DNA of 64,000 nt. Source: Ephydatia muelleri. Lineage: Eukaryota > Porifera > Demospongiae > Spongillida > Spongillidae. Below the pieces are notes generated by a model. That model was not told the DNA's origin, did not search any database, and was given only the letters and a program-made list of their open reading frames with translations. This document shows, piece after piece, positions 33,485 to 43,600 of this stretch. The translations under genes and the position numbers were made by a program. The stretch spans positions 7,606,253 to 7,670,252 of the forward strand of contig JABACO010000009.1 of assembly GCA_013339895.1 (NCBI GenBank), read 5' to 3'. Every line of letters starts with the position of its first letter. Position 1 is the stretch's first letter.

Positions 33485-36458
33485 ATGTTTCTGGATCTCT
33501 TGCATCTAGCAGCTGCTCTTGTTGTTGGTTTATTCGGTCTTGCTGCTAATCTCTATGTACGTCGTTAACAGCACCGTATACAACTCTTCGGTGTTTGATT
33601 CTGAAGCTGTCGTCGTGCTCGTGTGTTTGTGTGGTGTGTTATATCGGTGCTTTTGTGTGTAAGCTGGTCCACGTATTTCTATGCGTGTATGAATGTGTAA
33701 GTGCGTTGTGTGTCTCCTTAATTCATCGGCTCGTTTCTGCGTCGTACTCACACCCCACCGCAGCTGGGTGGCTTTATCGCTGACGTGATAGTTCCACTGT
33801 CTGTTGATCGTCACCCTCAATGGCATCAACCTCCGGGATTATCGGTCCTGAACCCGTTTCTAAACAACTTGTTGCTACTGAGTGCATTTGGTATTCACCA
33901 CAGGTACTGTGCACGTGCGCTACTTATACTGTAACATGACGAGCATTTTTAACATTCCCTGTAACTAGTCTAATGCCGAGGGACTCCGTGAAAGCAGTGC
34001 TCCATTACATCATCCCCCAGCGAATATACAGACAGGTTTATGTCATAATGGTGTGCTCTATTTTGGCGCTTCTCGTATACTGCTGGCAACCTATTCCTTC
34101 CATTGTCTGGGAAGTAAAGAACCCGATACTTCACGTCATCATACAAAGTAAGCATTGTATACAAGCAATAATGTCATTTGAGATGCACTTTCTATTAGTT
34201 TCTGCATCAAACTGAAGTATACGCTATACTGCTGCATGGGAATACTATTGGTTCTGAAACATGCACGTATCTCTACTGCCATTAGTGTTAATAATGTCAT
34301 GTGGCAGAAGGGGCAGAGTAACAGACTGTGTGCTAAAATGAATTGAAATTGAGACCATTGTATTGAAAATATATTGTGGTTGGCCACAACTTTCTCCCCA
34401 AAAGAAATGTTAAGAGTAAGAGGCAAACTTGTTTTCTAAATCCAGCTCATATTGTATTTAAAGCCATGTTTTAGAGACTGTGCTCATGATAACGACATTA
34501 TTCAAGACATTATTCAATACTAGTCACACCTAAATGTATTGTGTATGAAAATGATTTCGTCTAAATTTGCTGCTTTGTGCACAATAAACACTGACGATTC
34601 AGGGAATTCCGATATTATATGAGTTCTAAAATGGTTCAAGCAGTATGGAGTCTATTGACACTCAGCTTCACAATCTCAGCCTCCATTAATTTGCCGTAAT
34701 TGGTATTTAAGTGGAGCTGCATCAAAAATGTGGTTTAATGTTATTGTATCTACTGTTCAATATTACGTTACTTTTCATTCCACTTTTGGGCAGGTCTAGC
34801 TGTTGTGGATTTTTTGCTACTAAATCTAGCCCTGCTGTGGCTCAATCCGCTGCAATTACTTGGAATCGGTGACTCCCTGAACAGAGTATTGAAGAGGTAC
34901 ACATGCACACGATGATTGTCACATTTTGTGCATCACTTGCTAAGAGGTGTGGATCCTTACAACATGTGCATGGGCTTAGCATGTGTAACTACTACCAGCT
35001 GTGGTCTACTCATTTACAGTACACAATACACATACAGTACATGCTCACGCAAATCCATTATACTATATATTACGTACTACTTGATAACAGTAATTTCAAT
35101 TTCGGTTTTGCGGGGGGGGGGGGGGGGGGGGGGGGAGGGGAGAGGAAGTCACATGTCTGTGTCACTTACAACTTAATGGAGTCCTCAATATTTGAAATCA
35201 AATTTTATGATGAGGGCACTTACATCAGCTATGAGTAATACTGGATCCTTGGCAACTGTTAATGGACGTATAGCAAATGTTATGTGGATATTTGTTTGTT
35301 TGTGCTGTTAGTGAATATGTGTGTACGTGCGTGCTTGTACAATTATGTATGGTTTGTGTATGTTTATGCATGAGGGCATAGAGTTAATCGCGGGGAATCA
35401 CAATTCTGGTGAGATTCGTATGTAATATCTTGTATTAGATCTTATGGCAATCGCCATAAGAACTAATACATTGATATTACAGCGTGAATCGCCGCCACAC
35501 CACAATAAATCACGTTTAACCTCTAACTTGTGTTGTTGCCTAGCGCATCTGTCTCATACTTCATTCTATTGTTGTAAACCATAAAAGTGATAGCAGCAAC
35601 TTTTAATTGTTGTAAAGGTCAATTTCAATGGAATATGAGAGCGCTACCTCCTTAAGCTGTATAGCCAATTTTTCCAGAAACTAACCCAAATACCTGTTAT
35701 TTGAAGGGAACCAGGACAAGCACAATTGGTGACAACGGGATTATATGGCCTTGCAAGACATCCAGTATACACATGTCTGATTGCTAGTCTATGGATTACA
35801 CCAAAAATGGTATGTTTGCTTGTGCAATATTAAAAGTAATGTTGAATTAACTGGCCCTATATATTCAGTGGATGCTCAATAATGCTATTTTGCTGGCTGC
35901 CCAAATCCTTGTTTCTCATCACTATGTACTAGACAGCAATGCTACATTTGTTCAGGAATAAGTATGCTAATTATAAATAAATATATAAGTATAAACAAGT
36001 AAGTAGTTTGCTACTATAATGTACAAACTTTCATAACTAAAGAGTCCAATAAGCAAAATGATCAGCATTTCAATTTTTAATGTGTCACTTTATAGTTTGC
36101 ACATTCCATGTGCATCTAATAGAGCATACTTTTTGGTCTTTCTAGCAAGAACCTTTGGTTTAATGGTTGTGAAATTTACTCTGATGTGAATATATTATTG
36201 AGCAAAGTATCTCATCATAAGGCTGCAACATCTTTCATATAGACATGTAGCGTATACATTAAATCATGCTATTGTTCCTTGCAGACAGTGGGACGTCTGC
36301 TGATGTCATCTGTCTTCACATTCTATATAGTATATGCTACTATTTATTATGAGGAACCTGACTTGGTGAAGTGTCTTGGGCCGTCCTACAAGAAGTACAT
36401 GCAGGACACACCACGGTTCATTCCATGGCCGAAGTCCAAAGAGACAAAGAACGAATGA
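33485..36458 (+). CDS. NRM: Nurim-like membrane protein (NnrU/ICMT-PEMT superfamily)
   Basis: Six exons: 33485-33556, 33764-33903, 33969-34147, 34794-34896, 35707-35809 and 36285-36458, totalling 771 nt (256 residues), close to vertebrate nurim. All phases agree. The N-terminus is a hydrophobic helix (LAAALVVGLFGLAANLY). Nurim hallmarks follow: NPFLNNLLLL, HHSLMPRDSVKAVL, YCWQPIPSIVWEV, and a hydrophobic DFLLLNLALLWL. The last two exons carry GLARHPVYTCL and YYEEPDLVKCLGPSYKKYM, the RHP and E-E-P-x-L / Y-x-x-Y signatures of isoprenylcysteine/phospholipid methyltransferases. Nurim is a multipass inner-nuclear-membrane protein in animals. Whether this copy methylates anything is unknown. Poly(A) signal AATAAA is at 36532. 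Introns hold a G24 tract and a hairpin. Confidence 0.88.
35112..35135 (+). repeat. Poly(G) tract
   Basis: Twenty-four consecutive G in an intron of the nurim-like gene. It could form a G-quadruplex in the pre-mRNA; length is likely variable or misassembled. Confidence 0.8.
35423..35484. repeat. Imperfect hairpin in the nurim-like gene intron
   Basis: TAATATCTTGTATTAG...CTTATGGC and GCCATAAG...CTAATACATTGATATTA are inverted copies around a four-base loop. Possible MITE fragment. Confidence 0.5.
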
Positions 36459-36531
36459 GTCATCAAGCTGCATTATGTGTTAGATACGGTTGTATTGACA
36501 GGGATGTTTTAAATTAAGACTGATGCAAAAA

Positions 36532-36537
36532 AATAAA
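36532..36537 (+). terminator. Poly(A) signal AATAAA of the nurim-like gene
   Basis: AATAAA lies 73 nt after the TGA stop at 36456-36458. Confidence 0.6.
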
Positions 36538-36918
36538 TTGAATGAAGTTGCTATGTACTATTTGTTTAAGATGTCACTGATATCAGCCATTTGCATGCTA
36601 ATTTATTGTTTAGCCTGCACCAAGGTACAATGTGCAGTCGTAGATAAAGATCAATTTACTATATTTAAAATGTGGCGCTAGGTAACTATGTGTTTTAACT
36701 GACAATGGCTGTGTACACAGTATGCCGAGGAGTTGCACAATTTATAATGCTGGGTTGAAACTGTAGGAGTTGCCGGGATCTAGTATAGCCATGCAAGCCA
36801 GATATACTTCATTCTATGCACGATGCAAATAAAGGGATAGAGGACGAGGCTAGATCACATACTGCCAGAAAAGGATGGTAATTAAAGGGAGAAAAAGACA
36901 GAGACACTCAAAGAATAC

Positions 36919-37212
36919 TTAAAAAAAACACATATTTACGTGTAGTATTTTCAAAACATGATTCAAAATCTGTCCAATACATAAGCTGAGAAAAGTTAAA
37001 AAGATCAAGCCACATGTGAAATTCGCAAATGCAACTGAGTAGCCAGATCCACTGTGAGCGTCTGCAGTCGAAGCGTAACTTAACACAGCAAAAAAAGGTG
37101 ATTCGGCCTTAACGAACTTTTGTTGGATACCATGCAAGCTCCTCAAAGTTGCAACTGCACTTTTTGTCAAACCTGTATTGAAACGAGTTACATAAGCATT
37201 AATTTTGGCCAT
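36919..37212 (-). CDS. Uncertain small membrane protein
   Basis: An uninterrupted 97-codon frame from ATG to stop, with a hydrophobic stretch FTCGLIFLTFLSLCIG near residues 67-82. No homology is recognised, no splice support and no poly(A) signal close by. It may be chance. Confidence 0.2.
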   Translation of the reverse strand: MAKINAYVTRFNTGLTKSAVATLRSLHGIQQKFVKAESPFFAVLSYASTADAHSGSGYSVAFANFTCGLIFLTFLSLCIGQILNHVLKILHVNMCFF

Positions 37213-38635
37213 AGCATAGACATACCCAACTCAGTTTTGTTCAACTGATCGATGATTCAACAATGCTATGCCATATTAGCCATTTCTTCTGGTAGATGTC
37301 TGCACAAATGATCAGTACTTATAACTCCCCGGAGATAGACAATACCTTTGATGCATTGTCTGGATCACAAACTCTCATCCTAACAAGGGAGTACGAATCA
37401 AAAGCTTGTGATTTGTGTTCTAAGGTCAAAACAAGCAAGACTGAAGTTGAAGGCAAACATGCCACCTTCTTCATAGCAAAGTGAAGTACTTGGAGTTTAT
37501 AGTCCCAAGCAGAGATATTTGGAACAGACCTATAGTGTGTTCAAAATAGCCAGATCCCTCAACACAAAAGTAGCTACACTGTAAGACATTTCTCATAGGC
37601 CTAGCATCCGAAGGTTGGCAATCTCAAGGCCCCCCCTCCCCCCACTAAACATGTATTAGTTGCTGTGCAATAGAAGGTACTGGCAGTGGACGGAGGAATG
37701 CTTGAAAGAGGCCTTGCATTGATTAATGATTTAAATGCAAGTGACCATTCACGCCCAATCACGGCTTGCGTGTTGTCCCGTCTCGGAATTATCAAACGAC
37801 TGTAAAAAAAAAAAAAAAAAAAAAAAAGGCTCAACGCCAAGTACTGTAAATGTCACGTGAAAGGAAATCATTAGCCTTAATTAGTGTCCTTATCTTATTT
37901 ACTGGGTGGGCTGACCATTGTACCTTGCAGGGAAGTCCTGCATGCGTCCCTTCGAGGAACCCGAAGTTCCAGTGCCTTATCGATTACAACAACACATAAC
38001 AGGCTGAATTCACAGCAATGCAAGGCTCGTAGAAAGCACGGTAATGCTGACTCGCTCCTTAGTGATGACCAACATTTAGGAGATATATTTGGTATCTATT
38101 CTCTAATAATACCACTAGTCAGGTACTGGAAAACTAATTTAGCATCGGGCAGGACTTGCGGGAGTTTGGGCACCAGGCCGCAGGAATTGAAATCGATGGG
38201 TCTGGGCACGGATTGAAGAAGCTTTATTTAGAATAACAGTGCAGTGTCGAAACTCACGGTACGTTCGTTTGCGCTCATTCCTTTCGTCGTGACATGGTCC
38301 GTGTTATCATGATCAAGTACATAGCGAATTCGCCCTGTGCTTACATGCGATATAACCGCCGTTCTTTGAACAAGACCTTATTAAATAGGGACAGAGATGC
38401 ATGCAGCGACCAAATGGCACTCACAATTCGTGTACCACATAAACACTAATAGTACTCAACTCTACCTATGGTCAGAAGATGTATTTGACCATAACCATTG
38501 TGCTATGCAATCCTCAGTTAAGAGAAGTGTTACAAGGTCAAAGAACGCCATCGTTTTACTGAGACCAGCCAGTGGGCGTAACTGTGTTTCGTCAATGGTG
38601 TGAACTACGTGTCAACATTTCCCACACCTCCACAG
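37213..38635. other. Intergenic, no gene recognised
   Basis: Contains a poly(A) run near 37804-37827 and several short frames without recognisable peptides. The part just before 38636 should include the 5' UTR and promoter of the PIGBOS1-like gene, because a strong acceptor (CCCACACCTCCACAG) precedes its ATG. Confidence 0.45.
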
Positions 38636-38818
38636 ATGGCAGGACGTCCTTTCTTTCAAGGTTCTTCTCTTCAGTTGATTGTAGCAGCGGCAGTGGGTGT
38701 TGCCAGTGGCATCTACATTTTTCAGCCCTACTTCCAATCTGTTGCTTCCAATCGCTTTCCAAAGACCAGCACATCCAATGAACCTCAGCAAGGTGATGCT
38801 CCCAGCAAGAGTAACTGA
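38636..38818 (+). CDS. PIGBOS1: PIGBOS1-like mitochondrial outer-membrane microprotein
   Basis: A 60-residue protein starting MAGRPFFQG directly after a polypyrimidine-AG acceptor. The core LQLIVAAAVGVASGIYIFQP matches the single membrane helix of PIGBOS1, especially the Gly-rich helix ending in G-x-YIFQP followed by a short polar tail. Vertebrate PIGBOS1 is 54 residues, sits in the mitochondrial outer membrane and contacts CLCC1 in the ER to tune the unfolded-protein response; that role is known only in mammals. The vertebrate gene overlaps PIGB on the opposite strand; here the neighbour on the opposite strand is acyl-CoA oxidase, convergent and about 0.5 kb away. The reading is a family match by helix motif and size. 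Confidence 0.72.
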   Translation: MAGRPFFQGSSLQLIVAAAVGVASGIYIFQPYFQSVASNRFPKTSTSNEPQQGDAPSKSN

Positions 38819-39328
38819 CTTCACACCTGCATTTCATTCTCTGTGTTTTGTGTGTGATGAGGGCTCTAATTAAAACTACAAGCTTCCATTTCTTTGGGCC
38901 TGTCCTATGATATTTGTAGCTTGTAACACAAACAGCATTCGAAGCTGTGAGGTATGCACATTGGTGGTATAAAAAAACACACTGGCTCATCCAATGGCTA
39001 TCATCCTAGCTGATTTGCATCACAGCACAAACCTTGATGGGTTCAGTAGCTCTTAGCCCACTTCTGAGCTACACTAGAATGGTAAAGCGAAAAAGTATTA
39101 AAAAGAGCAATTGGTCATCAGAATATCTCTATATGTATTGTTGATTACATATATATGTAGCAACAAAAAAAAAACTCCTTTGTTGCTGAATACATTTCAA
39201 GTCATAGACGATGACTAGGAAGGAATGGATCACATGTTAAACCACATATCAATCTGCAGTACATAAAACTTGCTAATGCGCTTAAAATTCAATAGTCCAG
39301 AATATTTAATATAACTTTGTGAAGTCCT

Positions 39329-40576
39329 TTATAATTTTGACTTTGTAGTTTCCATAAATGGTTTCAGATATTTCCTATAGACACTATGTACCTGCAAGCA
39401 AAACATTATTTTCATACTTACATGCAGCACATGTCACAACCCCATAATAGTGTTTACTGTTTCAAGCAAAGGACCACAACAGTAGACAGTTCTTCCCGCC
39501 CGTACACGCACCTTCTCCTTATTGCGGGGAGCCTTGAGAGCCCAGTCAAACAGGTGCTTATAAACATCGCCATCGAAGCGTCCCAGAGCAGAGTTCAGCT
39601 GGCCATCAGGTATGTCAAACGCATCCACCAAAGGGACTGCTTCACGTCTACATGAAAGGGCTGTGATTGCAGGCTGTTGCTCTCCCAATGCACCCTGCAT
39701 GCCATTTAGTGACTTGGTAGAAGGTTGGCCAGCAATGCCAGTGGCTACACCATTCAGTCGCCAAGCCTGCCCCCCCCCCCCCCCCCCCCCCACCAGTTCT
39801 CACAACACATTCTGCTTTTGCACAGATGTGAATGTTGCCAGAGGTTCATTCACGATGGAAGTAAAGGTCTTTTTAATTTGCTACCCCAGCATTGTCAGTG
39901 ACAGAGCTGTGATGAACACAAACCTTATCTCTGCAAGCAGTGTGTAAAGATGTTCCCTGGCCATCTGAATCTGACCATGTGACATGTAGCCTTCCTAATA
40001 GTGTAGGAATTAAAAGACGCAATCTACGGTGTGCTTCAGAAGCAGACATGGGGTCACCATGCAGTCAGAACAGCTCACACATGACGCTTGGCAGGCACAC
40101 TCACCACGGCAAAGTCCCCTGGTGAGCTCACTACTCCAAAAACGGCAAATGTGGCACAGAGACTCTCCAGCGTGTGTCTGGTGGTAGGGGACAGCTCAGA
40201 AGAGCTCAACGCCTCCTGAAAGGCCCTCAGGACAGCACAGTAGCAATGGGCCTGGGGAGGGGCAGAGGGGAAGGACGGGGGGGAGGGGCAGAGGGGAAGG
40301 ACGGGGGGGGAGGGAGAGAAAGGAAGGATTGGAGTACAAGGGAACAATTAAGCATGAGTGAGAAATAACCTGAACAGAGGTATGGTAAGTGGTAAGTAAA
40401 GCAATAGGTGAAAGACTTAAAGGCGTTTGTTACTTGTCAAGAAACATGCATTATTGTAAGTTGATCAAAAAAAAGATTATTGCATGCAAATACACACATA
40501 CATGTACATGTACACACATGCACACACCCACACACATACTTACATGCACACACAATACCCACATCCACACACACAC

Positions 40577-40646
<70 letters not shown>

Positions 40647-43600
40647 TGGCAGCCACAGTCCAGTCCACAGTAGACTCGTTCCATGCCTCTGTTGGCTTCA
40701 GCCCTTTCGCCAGGGCCTTGTCGTAACGTGAGGCCGCCATGGCAACCATCCTCCTGGCCCTCTGCCTGTAGCTCTCCATCTGGGTGTGGGGGTCACTGAA
40801 CTGTGTGGCACTCCTCACTCCACAGTGCTTGTGGTGTGGGTAGTCCACACCTAGGTACACCACATTGGCGGGTAGGCTGGCTGACGGCTGCTTCTGGAGG
40901 TAGATCTTGTTCAGGTACCTGTCCAGCAGACAAGAGGGAAAAGGGAAATGCACTTTGAATGGGAGGGGTGCAAGAGAGGTGTGGCACCGCTTCGATACCC
41001 GCCCCCTCATCAATCAACAGGTAGAAGATGTTCTCACAGAGAAATGGATACCTAGGTGGTATTCAATCTCAGGCTATTGACTACCGTATCATTAAATTGT
41101 CATTTTATTCACGTTTATTGTGGTTCAATGCAACCTGTCCCACTCCATACATGTGTGACATGATGAGCCAATTAGCAGAACGGTGTTTGTGTTCCACAGG
41201 CTTCCTACCATCACATACATGTATGCACCTAAAAAGAAAATGATCTGTACATGTATACCATGACGATGGTGGTGAGCCAAATGACTGTCTGACTACTAAC
41301 GCAAGCTGACCCTAGATATACCTTGCTGTCTGGAGGTACATCACTGTGACCCTACCTCGCTGTCTGGAGGCACATCACTGTGACCCTACCTCGCTGTCTG
41401 GAGGTACATTACTGTGACCCTACCTCACTGTCTGGAGGTACATTACTGTGACCCTACCTCACTGTCTGGAGGTACATCACTGTGACCCTACCTCACTGTC
41501 TGGAGGTACATTACTATGACCCTACCTCGCTGTCTGGAGGTACATCACTGTGACCCTACCTCGCTGTCTGGAGGTACATCACTGTGACCCTACCTCACTG
41601 TCTGGAGGTACATTACTATGACCCTACCTCGCTGTCTGGAGGTACATCACTGTAACCCTACCTCACTGTCTGGAGGTACATCACTGTGACCCTACCTCAC
41701 TGTCTGGAGGTACATCAGTGTGACCCTACCTCACTGTCTGGAGGCGTAATCACTGTGACCCTACCTCGCTGTCTGGAGGTACATCACTGTGACCCTACCT
41801 CGCTGTCTGGAGGTACATCACTGTGACCCTACCTCACTGTCTGGAGGTACATCACTGTGACCCTACCTCGCTGTCTGGAGGTACATCACTGTGACCCTAC
41901 CTCACTGTCTGGAGGTACATCAGTGTGACCCTACCTCGCTGTCTGGAGGTACATCACTGTGACCCTACCTCACTGTCTGGAGGTACATCACTGTGACCCT
42001 ACCTCGCTGTCTGGAGGTACATTACTGTGACCCTACCTCGCTGTCTGGAGGTACATCACTGTGTTCTCTCCTTCGTAGGTCATGGCAGCCACAAAGTTCG
42101 CGTAGAGGTAAGGAATGCCACTGGCCAGAGAGTAGCCATGCCCTCCACATGCAAGACGGCAGACCTGCACGTGTAGGGATGATACAAACATTTGGTCAGA
42201 GATGCAATCGATCACACACAGGACTTGGTAAAGGTGCTTCATACCTCAATCCCCTGTGAGGACAGCTCCGAGCTCAAGGCCTTCAACCCAGCACTGGTGG
42301 CATGGAGCTACAAAGAAAGGGTTGAAAACAGGTGTGAGTGACGGCTGTACTGTAGGTGCAGCTATAACGCCAGTCCTTCTACACCCTCCCCATCCACCCC
42401 CATCACACCCACAGCAGCTTGAAACTGCGCAGGTACCTCTGCAAGGGATTGGAAGTCTCCTCCTGCCATCTCAGATTGGCAGGTCTGGAACAGCTTGGTC
42501 ATATAGAGGCTGGCCATATTGAGGGCGTAGGCCATAGAGAGAAGGGGGAGGAGCTTGTACTGCTGGGTCTGGTAGTCCAACACCTGTGTTTCTGGCCCAC
42601 TGGGGGAGGGTGGGAGGGAGGGAGAGGGAGGGAGGGAGAGGGAGGGAGGGAAAGAGAGGGAGGAGGGAGGGAGGGAGAGAGGGAGGAGGGAGGGAGAGAG
42701 GGAGGGAGGGAGGGAGGGAGGGAGGGAGGGAGGGAGGGGAGAGGAAGAAAGAGGAGAGGAAGAAAGGGAGGGGGAGAGAGAGGGGAGGGAAGGGGCGGGG
42801 AGAGGGATAGAGAGGGAGGGAGAGGAGGGAGGGGGAGAGAGGGAGGGGGAGAGAGAGAGGGAGAGAGAGAGAGGGATAGAGAGAGAGGGAGAGGGAGGGG
42901 AGAGGGAGAAAGGGAGGGAGAGGGAGGAGAGGGAGGGAGAGAGAGAGAGGGATAGAGGGAGAGGGAGAGAGAGAGGGAGAGAGAGAGGGAGAGGGAGACA
43001 GAGGGAGAGGGAGAGAGAGGGAGAGGGAGACAGAGGGAGAGGGAGAGAGAGGGAGAGGGAGAGAGGGGAGACAGGGAGAGACTTGCTATTGGACCAGTAC
43101 ATTACTATGGCTGCTAACCACCCCTACAGTGGATTACAGTACGTAAACACGCTGTGTGATGGAGGGTTCCCTCTTCACAATGCACTCACCCGGTAGTCTC
43201 CTGCCCCTGACGCCTCACAACACTGTAGCGTACTGCGATGGTCACTGCCTTGGCCAGGCATTGAGCACTGTGGGTGACAATGCCAGATCTCACCTGTATC
43301 ATTGGACCGTAAGCAATCCTATCGACAGGAGGTTAGTGTAAACTCCATTTGGAGCCACCTACCGACGAACAAAAAGAAAAGAAAGCCATATACTGTAGCA
43401 TGTTTTATCATCAGCTTGGTAATTACTGACATGCACATGCATGCATGCAGTGTCTGCAGATTTGGTGCTCCATTTGATGCCCACCTGCTGCTCACCTGGG
43501 CATACTTCATCAACATGTGGTCACGAGGGATTCGCACGTTGTCCAGTTGGAGGAAGCCATTGTCCACCGGAAATGAGCCAAATTTCGGTCCAATATCTCC

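Noticed and set aside
37601-37840. Minus frame with RRDNTQAVIGREWSLAF
   Set aside because: No recognised family, starts in a poly(A/T) run and has no splice support.
37884-38216. Plus 110-codon frame
   Set aside because: No conserved motif or splice link to the PIGBOS1-like exon; probably chance.
42362-43102. 246-codon Ser/Leu/Pro-rich frame and antisense Gly/Arg/Glu-rich frames
   Set aside because: Only the first part (ACOX exon 42437-42599) is coding; the rest is translation of the GGGA/GA tract.
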